Source: Eucommia ulmoides
Lineage: Eukaryota > Streptophyta > Magnoliopsida > Garryales > Eucommiaceae
DNA: 64,000 bases
Assembly (NCBI GenBank): GCA_016647705.1
Contig: CM028326.1
Location: forward strand, 43,276,285 to 43,340,284
Direction of reading: 5' to 3'
Shown here piece after piece: positions 1 to 11,302 of this stretch; the first letter of the stretch is position 1, and each line of letters begins with the position of its first letter. Under the pieces are notes generated by a model. That model was not told the origin of the DNA, did no database searches, and saw only the letters and a list, made by a program, of their open reading frames with translations. The position numbers were made by a program, and so were the translations under genes.

Positions 1-392
1 CTATATTAGTGGAGAGTGGATCCCAATCCGGCATATGGAAATCCTAGTCCTATGCGGTCTAAGTCATGAGTTTCGTTACTAGATAATCCAATCCGGTCGT
101 TGTATAGTTATATTATTGAGTCTCGCACTAATACATTTACAGGATCTAGAATGACGTTCACCATTATTGCATGTTGAAATTCTAGAACCACATGATGTGT
201 TTTACCACCTGAACTCGATATGACTGGCGGTTGTTGAGAGAAAAAATACTTGGCTATTAAAAGAATTTAAAACTTCGATATTGTTTTATTTAGATTGTGT
301 TTAGGTTGTTCGTTATTTAATATTATTATGTTTTTCATTTTCGTGTGTGTGTTTTGCTGGAGGACTAGCAAAATTCCAAGTTTGGGGGTATT

Positions 393-1781
393 TGAAAGGT
401 GCGATCTACCTATATATTTTCAAACCGGTTCTGTTAGTTTTAGAGTATTTTTTATAGTGTTTTTATTATGTTTTAATTAGTTTTTATTCTTTTCGTATAA
501 ATCTGGTGTGTGGGGTGAACATGTAGGAAACTGGAGCGTAAACGATCAGATCAAACCAAAAACGATCAAAGAACAGTGGGAAAACAAGCACGAGGGCAAA
601 ATGCTAAAAAGAAGCCCATCGCCGTGACGTCCAGACCTCCGCCACGGTGGTGAAAATGGAGAGAGGGCCATTAGTTCCCTTAGGGCTTAGTATAAAATAG
701 AGAGAGAGTATGGGAAGCGCTCAAACAAATCCGAAGGAAAAGATTTACATGTGGAGAAGGAGAAGCGATCAGTGGACGATTTTTGCGGCTAATATTCGGA
801 CTACAGCTAAGTTCATCCATTTTTCATTTTATTTCTTAACTTCTGTATTTTTTTGAGCATGTTTAGCTCGATTTCAATGTATAAACGGTTATGACCATGA
901 GTTAAACGTGGATTATATATGGGATTAATATTATTTATAAAAATGTAGTTTTGTTGAGTTGTGTTTCTTTAATGATTGTTCTTCGCTATTTTGATTGTAT
1001 TTGCTATATTGTTTGTTTATTATGCTTATATAGATATATAGAGAATTCAGGGTGTGAGGCTCGGAAGAGGTAACCCTGGATTAAGACTAGGGTAAACACA
1101 ATGCGACGATCCAGTAACTTGGGAGAGAGTTGGATTGTGGGCAATCGATGACGTTGGGGCAAGACTCACGTGATCTAGGGTCGTTAAGATGTTGAAGGGG
1201 ACTTCTTAATTGACACAAAGTAACGTATTCCCTCATCTTACACTTAGGAGAGGTGGCGTGAGAGTTTACAAACTAAGATTGTCGATAGGGTAAACATAAT
1301 GTGACAATTCAATAACCCGGGAGAGAGTTGGATTGTGTGTAATCAATGATGTTGCGGCAAGACTATCGTGACCTATGGTCGTTAAGTGTATTCCCTCATC
1401 TTACACTCAGGAAAGGTGGCGGGGGCATTTACGAACTAAGATTATCGAATAGGTCGAACACCATTATTGTAAACTAAACGAAATCAAATGCGTTTAAGTA
1501 AATAAAGTTAATCCCTAGATAATTCATCCCCTTACCATCTCGTATTAGTATAATTAGTATAGATTAAATTAGGTCATATTAGTATTAGTATTAATTAAAT
1601 TAAAATCATTTTGTTTAGCCTAGATAAAGTTAGGTTATGACAATTACGGTACTCGATAATAAGAACAACCAATACCTATAGATATGATACCAAATCTTAA
1701 AGATCACATTATACTAAAACTTTGACCTTGTACACTTGCGAGTAGTCAATACGCGAACGTGTAACAAATGCTTGTCGTAAA
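393..1781 (+). repeat. 3' LTR of AT-1
   Basis: It starts TGAAAGGTGCGATCTACC directly after the tract TTTGGGGGTATT and ends near GTCGTAAA, matching the GTCGTACA end of the AT-6 3' LTR. It holds CCGCC-GTG type palindromes around 608-650, a TATA-like box, and the LTR core block (GAGGTAACCC...GACTAGGGT) in two copies, near 1049-1260 and 1266-1440. The boundary is by comparison with the AT-6 LTRs. Confidence 0.85.
691..698 (+). promoter_or_regulatory. TATA-like box in AT-1 LTR
   Basis: TATAAAAT lies about 300 bases into the LTR, just after the palindrome cluster, where a retrotransposon promoter is expected. It is a sequence match only, with no evidence of activity. Confidence 0.45.
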
Positions 1782-2110
1782 CTTGTTGAATAATTCCACC
1801 AATAAAAATCAAACTCGACCATATCTTCCAACAACCAATACGTATTATCCGCAGTTAGTTGGTCGAAAGAAGTGGTACTATTTCCTCTTTCCACCTACGT
1901 TCTGGTTGCGGCTAGTAACCCATCGAGGAAGTTTAGTAGTTGACACTCTTTCGAGAAACGTTGATTGTGGAACCAGTGTAGTAAATCACTATATCAATCC
2001 CAAGCACAATAAAATGGCTCGAAATCCCATTGAAAGAAATGCAACAACACTTGTTGATCTAACATCTTCAAGTACCCTGCAGGAAAAACAAACTACAAAC
2101 AAAAAATTAT
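1782..2110 (-). pseudogene. gag: gag fragment of AT-2
   Basis: The minus strand encodes the same gag piece as AT-3 and AT-5: a stretch like TWVEGGN, then a FDQL..D..YWLLEDMVEF segment and a WNYSTS segment. In full Athila Gag this lies in the C-terminal half, after the core Retrotrans_gag domain. A plus-strand open frame at 1768-2112 is the antisense shadow of this fragment. It is truncated by AT-1 and is a fossil. Confidence 0.75.
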
Positions 2111-2203
2111 AAGCAAAATCAATGCCTAAATTAAAATCAAGTTATTTACTCACAATCTCAACAACAATCTAAAAACCAATTCCCGGCGATGGCGCCAAAA
2201 ACT

Positions 2204-3596
2204 TGGTAGCACGTAAATTACGTCGCTACTTTCATCACAAGTGTACGGGTCAAGTTTTAGTACAGTGGGAAGAGTAAGGCTTGTCGTATCCACAGGGATT
2301 GGTTTAGATTATCGTTGAGTACCGTAATTATCATAAACTAACTTTATTTAGTCAATAAAAAATAGGATTTTGTTAATATAATTAATATACTAATGTAATT
2401 AACTAATTAAACTAATATACTAATATAACGTTTACGAAAAATTATTGCCTAGGGATTAACTTCGTTCACTTAAACGTGTTTGGTTGAATCTAGTTTACAT
2501 TAATGGCATTCTAATCTATTCGACAATCTAGGTATCGAAAACTCACTCACTACCTCTTCCGAGTGTAAAGTAAATGAATATGTGACTTTGCATCAATACT
2601 GAAGTCCCCCTCAAGCATCTATAAGACACTTGGTCACATGAATCTCACCCCAACCTCACGGATTGCACACTATCTAACGCCCTCCTAGGTCGTTAGATCG
2701 TCGCGTTGTGTTTAAACCCTAGTATGAATTCGGGGTTACCTCTCTCGAGTGTCAAACCTCGTATTCTCAATATATTATAAAAAGCATATAAACATGGAAA
2801 AATAGTAAACATAGTCGAATAGACAACAACAACAACAAAAACAACTGTTAATAAAACATTGATTTTATATAAACAACGTTTTCGTGAAGTACATCAAGCC
2901 CTAGACAATATATGCTTAGCTACACATGGCCATAGACCTATATACAACTAGAAATAAGCTAAACATATTCAAAACATTCAACAAAACTAAGAAATAAAGG
3001 AGAGAAACAAGGAGACTAGCCGTTATCTGAAGATCCGACGCTAAAATCGCTTTGAGAATGCTTCTTCCTCTTGGCCTTGATGATCTTCTCTTGGTTGAAT
3101 TAACTTGAAGCTCTCAAGACTCCCAAAAACATCAACCATGTGTTTGGGGGAGAAGAGACGATATTTATAGGATCCCAAATTTCAGCAAAATATCCTAAAA
3201 TATCTAAACTATCTGGCATCTGACCACTGTAATGGTAGGATCACTACTACAATAGTGGAGAGGTCGGTAGGCTTCTGGTGGGTGACCGCTGTAATGGTGG
3301 AGAGTTCAGAAACTCTTTACATTTTGACCGTTGCAGCGGTGGAGAATCAACTACTCTCTGTATTTTCACCGCTGCAACAGTAGGTGCAGGTTCTGAATAT
3401 TGTCCGTTTTGCTCTTTTTCTTCACCGTTCTTCTACTGACTTGCTCGTTTATGGACCATTTTAGTCCCTTGTCACCCCAAGCACCTAGTTTATAACAAAA
3501 TAAATAAAAACAAATTAAAACATATTAAAATGCTATAAAAATACTCAAAAACTACCCAAATTGGATTAGGAATAAATAGATAAATTACACCTATCA
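2204..3596 (-). repeat. 5' LTR of AT-2 (reads right to left)
   Basis: On the minus strand it starts TGATAGGTGTAATTTATC at 3596 and ends GCTACCA at 2204, next to the primer-binding site. Palindromes of the CCGCTGCAGCGG class lie at 3220-3390. The conserved core block lies around 2460-2760. Confidence 0.85.
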
Positions 3597-3742
3597 GTGC
3601 ACTAGTAGGAAATCTCACTCTGATAAGGCTCTTTGTGATCTAGGAGCGAGCATCAATCTAATTCCATCATCCATTTATCAGAAGTAGGGGCTCAGAAATG
3701 CAAAGCCGACTACGATTTCTCTAGAAATAGCGAATCACTCAT
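3597..3742 (+). pseudogene. pol: AT-4 protease fragment
   Basis: The fragment matches the AT-7 protease at 39680-39825, with an aspartic-protease segment of the CDLGASINL type followed by IPSSIYQK-like sequence. AT-2 bounds it on the left and AT-3 on the right. The reading resumes at 9143 after AT-3. Confidence 0.8.
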
Positions 3743-5074
3743 TGATGAGTGGTTTATTTACCAACAAATCAAGTACATTTAGATTAAAATATTTGTGTGT
3801 TTTCAAGTACTTTTGTTAGTTTAATATGTTTTTGTATTGTTTTTTAGGTTTTTGAATAAATGGGTGAAAAGAGGCAAAGTCAGTATAGGTGCAGTAACGT
3901 CAAGGCCATTTTTGACAATAATGCAACTCTATTTTGGAAAAATTCAAAACATGAAAGTTATATATATTTGTCTTATATTTCTATATGTTTTTGAATCACC
4001 TCAATTGGAGTTCGTACGAGAATGTTACAACCAAAATACAAAAAGGTCTCACCGCCGCAGCGGTGACATCTGCGCCGCGGCGGTCAGACTGCCGACATAA
4101 TAGATATTTTGGGATATTTTAGGGATATTTTGGGATCCCATATGTATTCCATTCACCCCCAAGAACCCTAGAATGATTTGGGAGTGGTTTTGAGAGCCCA
4201 AAACACATTCAACCAACAGAAGATCACAAGGCCAAGAAGGAGGAAGCGATCTCGAAGAAGTTTTAGAGACGATTCTTCAGATAACGGCTAGTCTCCTCCT
4301 TTATGTCTTTTATTCTTAGATTGGTTGGATATTTTGTATATGTTTAGTTTGTATTTCATTGTATATGTGGTTATGGCAATGAAAAACTAAACATATATTG
4401 TCTAGGGCTTGATGAAATACACGAAAACGTTGTTTGAATAAAATTGATGTTTTGTTAATGATTGTTCTTTGTTTATTTAATTGTGTTTATCATTTTACCA
4501 TGTTCAAATGCTTGTTATGATATATTAAGAATATGGGTTTGACACTCGGAAGAGGTAACCCCGGATTCAGACTAGGGTTTAAATACAATGCGGCGATCAA
4601 TAACCCGAGAGGTAGTTAGAAAGTGTGCAATTCGTGAGGTTGGGGCGAGTCTCAAGTGACCTAGTGTCGTATAGACATTGAGGGGGACTTATTCGTTGAC
4701 GTGAAGTCATATATTCATTCACTTTACACTCGGGAGCGGAATTGTTTGAGATTTCGATACCAAGATTGTCTGATAGGTTGAACGCCATTAATGTAAACTA
4801 GATTGAATCGAATGTGTTTTGGTGAACGAAGTTAATCCCTAGACAATAATTCCCATTAACGTCATATATTAGTATTGTAATTTAGTATTAGTATTTGTTA
4901 ATTATAAAATCTATATTTTTATCGCCTAAATAAAGTTAGGTTATGACAATCGCGGTACTCAACGACATCGTCTAATCCAATCCCTATGGATACGACAACC
5001 CCTAGTCTTCTGATCTGTACTAAACTTGACCCATAAACTTGCGGTGAAAGTAGCGACGTATCTATGCTCTACCA
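3743..5074 (+). repeat. 5' LTR of AT-3
   Basis: It starts TGATGAGTGGTTT and ends CTCTACCA before the primer-binding site. A palindrome doublet (CACCGCCGCAGCGGTG and GCCGCGGCGG) lies at 4048-4095, and the conserved core block at about 4530-4800. Confidence 0.92.
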
Positions 5075-5219
5075 AGTTTTTGGTGCCGTTGCCGAGGATT
5101 GGTTTTTAGATTGTTGTTGATATTGTGAGTAAATAACTTGATTTTAATTTAGGCATTTATTTTGTTTATAATTTTTTATTTGTAGTTTTGTTTTTTATTT
5201 CTTATGCAGGTACTTGAAG

Positions 5220-6090
5220 ATGCTAGATCAACAAGTATTGACACATTTCTTTTAACAAGGTTCTGAGCTATTTTATTGCGCTTGGGATCGTTACAATGAG
5301 CTGCTATTCCGATTTTTGAATCATGGGTTCCCGAGGGAATGTCAACTCCTAAATTTCCTCGACGGGTTATCAGCCACAACCAAAACATGGGTTGAAGGAG
5401 GAAATCATATGACCGCCTTCGACCAACTAATTGCAGATGAAGCATTTTGGTCATTAGAGAAAATGGTGGCTTTTGATTATTAGACTTGGAATTATTCACC
5501 AAGTCCTCAAAGCTTGGGGGATTTTTCCAATACCACGGCGCCATGGATTGACACTCTAGTTTAAGATATGGAGTCTTCCCCCGCCATGGAGGAAATGTTG
5601 TTTACTGTTATGGGGGAGACTCCGATATTATTGAGGAAAACACATGATCGGCTCAACGAACACGGGAATCATCTTAACAATATCGAGATGGTCTGTACTG
5701 AGATTGATGCAACCATAATATTTATTCAGATGCAAATCAGTCAACCTATCCACTTTGTTGAGGTCGAATCAGATGCGGTGGCATAGAGAGACGAACAAAT
5801 CACATCTGAATGTAAAAATCACCATGAGGAACCAAATGCAAACGGAAGGTACGTGGGTGAGTTTGAAGATGATCATGAAGATGCTAAAACCCAGGTGTGG
5901 ATTGGCGATTGAGATTTACATATTAATCGTTGTGAGTTTTCATTGTTTGAATTCCAATTGGTGATGCCACCCTCGAGCTATAACGATCACATCTATGAGG
6001 ATCCGATGTGTCTCACCTATCCTACCCCGTTTCCAGCTCAATATATTTATGCCAACCAAGCACATAAATCGGAGCTGAGTCGAGTTAAAA
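5220..6090 (+). pseudogene. gag: gag remnant of AT-3
   Basis: The ATG follows the leader and the track then reads as the Athila Gag C-terminal half: FPRECQLLNFLDGL, TKTWVEGGN and FDQLIADEAFW segments, then a MEEMLF..MGET..L..THDRLNEH stretch that looks coiled-coil-like. The N-terminal Retrotrans_gag core seen in AT-7 is absent from this family of small elements. It is a fossil with several breaks. Confidence 0.7.
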
Positions 6091-6229
6091 GCTAGGGCCA
6101 ATCTCTCTAGTCTTGAGGGTGTACAAAATCAAGACCCGTATGTGGTGTTGTATAACACATACTACGGGTAGAACCCCTCTTTGACAAGTTGTTCTCCATG
6201 TCGAGCCGAGGACTATAAACCAAGCACTT

Positions 6230-6308
6230 CTTGGGAGGCAACCCAAGTCAAAAATAAATTAAATACGTCACTACTGACTTGATTTGGAGGCGAGATTCTC
6301 TCGCCTCC
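6230..6308 (+). other. Conserved hairpin pair in AT-3
   Basis: Hairpin 1 (6230-6247) pairs CTTGGG with CCCAAG around AGGCAA. Hairpin 2 (6286-6308) pairs GGAGGCGAGA with TCTCGCCTCC around TTC, a perfect 10-bp stem with a 3-base loop. Hairpin 2 is followed by CAGG(C/T)ACGTGTTC in several elements. The same pair is at 14693-14770 (AT-5, imperfect) and 17337-17414 (AT-6). Hairpin 2 alone follows the post-pol ORF in AT-4, AT-7 and AT-8. A role in the RNA is inferred only. Confidence 0.75.
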
Positions 6309-7794
6309 CAGGCACGTGTTCTAAACCCCCATCTTCATTATAATTCTTTCATTGGGATCACTGATGGGTTGTTGAGGACACTATTTGTTTTAAGTTTGGT
6401 GGTGATGTGTAGTATGTTAGTATGTTTAATTGTGTTGTTTAGTTTATTGTGTGTATGTTTGTTTAGTGTCGAATGTGTTTATGTTTGTGTGTTGTTGTTG
6501 TTGCTTGCTGAGTTTTGAATTCATCTGGGCCATAACCTAATGAGGATATTACCCCCTAGTTGTTTTTCGAGGTCAAGGGTAATGCCCATTCATGTGTGTT
6601 ATGTGTGCTTGATAATGCGTTTTGGTGAAAGTTATTGTGGAGGCTAATTTGGATAAGCACATAGAGTCAATGTATAGTTATTCAATTGATTTGAGGACAT
6701 ATATCCATTAGCCAAACTCATAACAATTTAAGGATTCTAGAACCTGATTGAGGGGAAGCTTGAGGCGAAATCATTGGCAAGGTAGTTCAGGAGATATGAT
6801 TTAGATATTCATTTTGTCGCTTGAGCCTTTGAAGCTTACCTTGTAAAATGTTTATCCCTCGTTACCCTGTTGAAAGCGTAAATGTCATTCCAATTCTGAA
6901 CACATAGCAAATACCCTGGCTAATTAAACTTTTTCCAAACCTATATCGCTAAACTAAAGGCACAATTTAAGTGAATCAAGTTAGCATTCGTATATGCTAC
7001 TTGAAGTAAGTGGTTGGGTTTAGGGAGAACTTTTAATTGGTTTGGTATTCAAATATTCGCTTGTCATTTTTCTTTCATTTTAACTATGTTCATGAAATTG
7101 TAAAAATCGAATAAGTTTGGGGTTGTGGTTCATATTACAAAAAAAAAATAAAAAAAAATAAATAAAAAAATTACATATTAAATATCGTTCTACTTTCTTT
7201 TCTTTTGACAAGTGAGTACGATGCTCTAAAATGTTAATTTAGGGTTGTTTCAAATTTATCTATGGGGGTTCGAGTGGGATTGTGCCAAGCGTTGTGCCTT
7301 GGGTATTGTTAAGTTAACGACGTTAACCCGTTTTATATTCCCGATATACCCTTGGCCAAATGTTCTAAAACCGAACCAAGTCCTATTGATCTTTTCAAAC
7401 TTCCAAGTCTACATTAGTGGAGAGTGGAACTCAGTCAGGCATATGGATATCCTAATCCTTTATGGTTAAGTCGTAAGTTTCGTTGGTGGATAATCCAATC
7501 CGATTATTGGATAGTTATATTATTGAGTTTCGCACATACACGTTGGAAGGATCTAGAATGGCGTTTACCATTATTGAATGTCAAAATTCTAGAACATCAC
7601 ATAGTGCGTTTCACCACCTGAACTCGATATGATTGGGGGTTGCTGAGGGAAAAAATATTTTGGTTGATAGAAGAATTCAAAACTAGCATATCATTATATT
7701 TAGGTTGTTTGTGTTATTTGATTTAGTTGTGTTTTAAATTTTAGTGTGAGTGTTTTTGCTTGAGGACAAGCAAACTTTTGAGTTTGGGGGTATT
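6309..7794 (+). other. 3' noncoding region of AT-3 with purine tracts
   Basis: About 1.5 kb without coding potential, conserved in all Athila-type elements here. It includes an ATTACCCGATGATGATATTA-type segment, GGTCAAGGGTAATGCCC, a CTTGAGGCGAAATC segment, AACCGAACCAAG and ACATTAGTGGAGAGTGGA. Purine tracts of the AAGTTTGGGG type lie at 6391, 7113 and 7780; the last adjoins the LTR and is the expected plus-strand primer. An A-rich run follows the second tract. Open frames of 60-80 codons here (6279-6518, 7245-7621) lack family features. Confidence 0.8.
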
Positions 7795-9142
7795 TGATAA
7801 GTGGTTTAGTTACCAACAAATCAAGTACTTTGAGATTAAAATATTTGTGTATTTTCAAGCACTTTTGTTAGTTTAATGTGTTTTTGTATTGTTTTTTAGG
7901 TTTTTGAATAAATGGGTGAAAAGGGGCAAAGTCGATACAGGTGTAGTAACTTCAAGGCCATTTTCTACAGTGATGCGACTCTATTTTGGAAAAACTCAAA
8001 ACATGTTAGTTGTACATATTTGTATTATATTTTCATAGGTTTTTCAATCACTTCAATTGGAGTTCGGACGAGAACGTTACAACCAAAATACCAAAAGGTG
8101 TCACCGCTGCAGCAGTGACACCACCGCCGTAGCGGTCAGACTGCCGACATAATAGATATTTTGGGATATTTTCTTGATATTTTGGGATCCCATATGTACT
8201 GCCTTCACCCCCAATCACCCTATAACATTTTGGGAGTGGTTTGTAGAGCTCAAAACACATTGAACCAACACAAGATCACAAGGCCAAGAAGGAGGATTTG
8301 ATCTCGGAGCGGTTTTAGCAACGATTCTTCGGATAACGGCTAGTCTTCTCGTTTCTCTCTTTCATTCTTAGATTGGTTGGATGTTTTGTATATGTTTAGT
8401 TTGTATTTCATTATATATGTGGTTATGGCCATGAAAAACTAAACATATATTATCTGAGGCTTGATGTAATCCACGAAAATGTTGTTTGAATAAAATTGAT
8501 GTTTTATTAACGGTTATTCTTTGTTTATCTGATTGTGTTTACCGTTTTACCATATTTATATGCTTGTTATGATATATTGAGAATATGGGGTTTGACACTC
8601 AAGAGAGGTAACCCCGGATTCGGACTAAGGTTTGAACACAACGCGACGATCTAATAACCCAGGTGGGAATTAGAAAGTGTGCAATCTGTGAAGTTAGGGT
8701 AAGACTCATGTGACCTAGTGTCGTATAGACGTTAAGGGAGACTTCTTCGTTGATGCGAAGTCACATATTCATTCACTTTACGCTCAGGAGAGGTAGTGTT
8801 TGAGATTTTGATATCGAGATTGTCGGATTACTTGAACGCCGTTAATGTAAACTAGATTGAATCGAATGCTTTTTGATGAACGAAGTTAATCCCTAGACAA
8901 TAATTCCCATTAACGTCATATATTAGTAACGTAATTTAGTTAGTTCATTTAGTACTAGTATTTATTATGTATAAAAACTACATTTTTATCGCCTAAATAA
9001 AGTTAGGCTATGACAATTATGGTACTCAACGACAACGTCTAATCCAATCCATGTAGATACGATAACCCCTACTCTTCCGATATGTACTAAATTTGTACCT
9101 GTACACTTGCGGTGAAAGTAGCAACGTATCTACGTGCTACCA
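7795..9142 (+). repeat. 3' LTR of AT-3
   Basis: It starts TGATAAGTGGTTTAG after GGGGGTATT and ends GTGCTACCA before the target duplication. The palindrome doublet lies at 8098-8150 and the core block at 8588-8830. Confidence 0.92.
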
Positions 9143-9147
9143 CTCAT

Positions 9148-9842
9148 TGACCTATCCAAAGGGCATAATTGAAGATGTGTTGGTAAAAATGGACAAGTTC
9201 ATATTTCTGGTGGATTTTGTCAGTTTGGAAATAGAGGAGGACCAGGAGATTCCAATAATACTTGGGAGGCCTTTTCTCTCCATGGAAAAGGCATTGATTG
9301 ATGTTCACAACGAGAACTTGACGTTGAGGGTGAATGAAGATGATGTGAAATTCAATATTTTCAAGACAATGAAGTTTCTGCATGAATGCCCAGCATGCAA
9401 TCGAGTGGAAGTTGTGGAATCGTGGGTTAAAGAATTCTTTCATGAAAATTTGAATCGGGATCCATTGGAGCATGCTATCACAAATGGCCTATCTATGGGG
9501 GATTTTGGTGAAAAAGGCTCAACCACGAAAGATGGGGTTGTGGACTACGTTTTATCTTTGGAAGCTATACCTAAAGACGTAGTGGATTCGGTTCAAGTGG
9601 AGACCATTGACGACGAAGTTAGTTCACCCGAACCCTCACATCCACCTCACGGTAGGTTAATTCTCAAGCAATTACCGGATCACCTTCGGTATACATTCTT
9701 CGAGGAGAACTCAACCGATTCGGTCATTGTCTCATCATCCTTGACTCAAGAAGAAGAGAACAAGCTGCTTAGTATCTTGAAATGGCATAAATCCGCATTT
9801 GCATGGTCTATTTTCGATATAAAAGGAATTATAAAATCTTAA
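9148..9842 (+). pseudogene. pol: AT-4 pol: protease end and linker
   Basis: After the AT-3 insertion the frame continues as in AT-7 at 39825-40494: GIIEDVLVKMDKF, then EIPIILGRPFLSMEKALID (the ILGRPFL segment is typical of gypsy protease), then a linker with NLNRDPLEHAITN and DYVLSLEAIPKDVV, ending HKSAFAWS, the usual start of the reverse-transcriptase region. The first part of the protease is at 3597-3742. It is a fossil. Confidence 0.85.
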
Positions 9843-9895
9843 TGGAGGACTTGTTTAAGGCATCCATTGAGCACTAAAGAAGGCTAAATCCGGCG

Positions 9896-10490
9896 ATGAA
9901 GGAGATGGTCCAAGCCGAGGTGTTGAAGTTATTTAATGCTGAAATTATATATACTATATCGGACAGTGAATGGGTGAGTCCGGTGCAAGTGGTTCCCAAG
10001 AAAGAAGACATGACCGTGGTGATGAATGGGAATAATGATCTAATTCCTACACTAACCATCACTGGATGGAGAGTGTGTGTTGATTACAAAAAGCTGAACA
10101 AATCCACACGGAATGATCATTTTCCTCTACTGTTCGTTGATCAAATGTTAGATCGTCTTTCCAACTATGACCATTATTGATTTCTTGATGGCTATTCAGG
10201 CTACAATCAAATAGCCATGACACCGAAAGACCAAGAGAAGACAACATTCACATACCCATACAGTACCTTTGTTTACCATCGTATGCTATTTTGTATTTGC
10301 AATGCTCCGGCAATGTTCCAACGGTATATGATGGCTATCTTTTCAGACATGGTAGAGGACATAATGGAAGTATTCATGGATGACTTTTCGGCCTTTGGTT
10401 CATCCTTCGATCATTACCTCTACAAATTATCACTTGTTATAAACCAATGTGAAGAGAATCATTTAGTTCTCAATTGGGAAACGTGACATT
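9896..10490 (+). pseudogene. pol: AT-4 pol: reverse transcriptase
   Basis: Gypsy reverse-transcriptase motifs are visible: SEWVSPVQVVPKK, RVCVDYKKLNKSTRNDHFPL, then a FLDGYSGYNQI-like segment, TFTYPYSTFVYHRM, and the catalytic box within EVFMDDFSAFGSSFDHYL. This enzyme copied the element RNA into DNA in the particle. Wording matches AT-7 closely, so both belong to one family. Broken in several places. Confidence 0.88.
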
Positions 10491-10492
10491 TC

Positions 10493-11281
10493 ATGGTCAA
10501 GGAAGGAATTATCTTAGGTAATCGGGTCTCTTCCAAGGGGCTTGAGGTGGATCGGGTGAATATTGAGATGATCGAGAAACTTCTACCACCAATCAATGTG
10601 AGGGGATTCCGAAGATTCTTTGTCCATGCCAACTTCTACCGGCATTTCATAAAAGATTTTTCAAAAATGGTGAAGTCGTTGTGTCATTTGCTTGGAAAAG
10701 AAGAACCGTTTACTTTTTATGAAGCTTGTGTGGAAGCATTCAATGCTATGAAGGAGAAGTTTATCTCGGCTCCAATTATAGTCGCTCTAGATTGGAATGA
10801 ACCTTTTGAAATCATATGTGATGTGAGCGACAATACAGTTGGAGTTGTTTTAGGCCTATGCGAGCAAAACATTGAATGGCGCTCAAGAGAATTACACTAC
10901 TACTGAGAAGGACATGTTGTCGGTGGTGTTTGCATGTGATAAGTTTCGGTCTTAATTATAGGGTCCAAAGTGATCCTCTATATGGACTATGCCGCCATCT
11001 AATACTTATTTGCGAAGAAGGACGTCAAGCCACGTCTAATCCGGTGGATTCTTTTGCTCCAGGAATTTGATGCTGAAGTTAGAGATAAAAATGGGAGTGA
11101 GAATGTGGTTACCAATCCTCTCTCCCGGCTTGTGCAAGAAGATGTTGTTGATAATTCTTATATCACAAAAGTTTTCCCGGATGAGCAATTGTTCAATGTT
11201 GAAACTAAACTTCCGTGGTTCGCGGATATAATCAACTGTCTCGCATGCAAGGTGTTGCCGTCGGACCTATCAAATGCCTAG
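10493..11281 (+). pseudogene. pol: AT-4 pol: connection and RNase H
   Basis: Segments typical of the gypsy thumb and RNase H follow: NVRGFRRFF, FIKDFSKMVKSLCHLL, the EPFEIICDVSD box with the first catalytic Asp, [10 protein letters not shown]-like sequence, and [16 protein letters not shown]. Several breaks. Confidence 0.83.
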
Positions 11282-11302
11282 ATAAGGAAATTCTTATTCG
11301 AT

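Larger units (their letters stand above)
1..1781 (+). mobile_element. AT-1, Athila-type gypsy element, right end only
   Basis: The first 392 bases match the last part of the long 3' noncoding region seen in the other Athila-type elements here, including the 'acattagtggagagtgga' type segment and the purine tract ending at 392. An LTR follows. The 5' LTR and body lie left of the window. The right edge abuts the minus-strand gag of AT-2, so AT-1 inserted into AT-2. The LTR is of the same family as that of AT-6. A short open frame at 295-480 lies across the purine tract and LTR start and is not a gene. The element is incomplete in this window, so age and wholeness cannot be judged. Confidence 0.85.
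1782..3596 (-). mobile_element. AT-2, Athila-type element on the minus strand, partial
   Basis: Read on the minus strand this is LTR (3596 down to 2204), a primer-binding site TGGCGCCATCGCCGGGA (2197-2181), a leader, and the first part of gag, where AT-1 interrupts it. The rest lies left of the window. Its right edge cuts the protease region of AT-4 after TCAGTGCACTA-type sequence, so AT-2 inserted into AT-4 in reverse orientation. It is the only reversed Athila copy in the window. It looks broken; the number of breaks cannot be counted from this fragment. Confidence 0.85.
3743..9142 (+). mobile_element. AT-3, non-autonomous Athila-type element with both LTRs
   Basis: This 5.4 kb element has both ends present and a 5-bp target duplication, CTCAT at 3738-3742 and 9143-9147. 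LTRs are 3743-5074 and 7795-9142 and look about 90% alike by eye, so it is not recent. Parts in order: primer-binding site TGGTGCCGTTGCCGAGGA (5081-5098), leader, gag C-terminal piece, two hairpins (6230-6308), 3' noncoding region and purine tract (7780-7794). It has no pol and no post-pol ORF, so it would have needed a helper element. It lies in the protease region of AT-4. Its gag remnant carries several breaks. Confidence 0.93.

Noticed and set aside
1768-2112. 114-codon plus-strand frame
   Set aside because: Antisense shadow of the AT-2 gag fragment.
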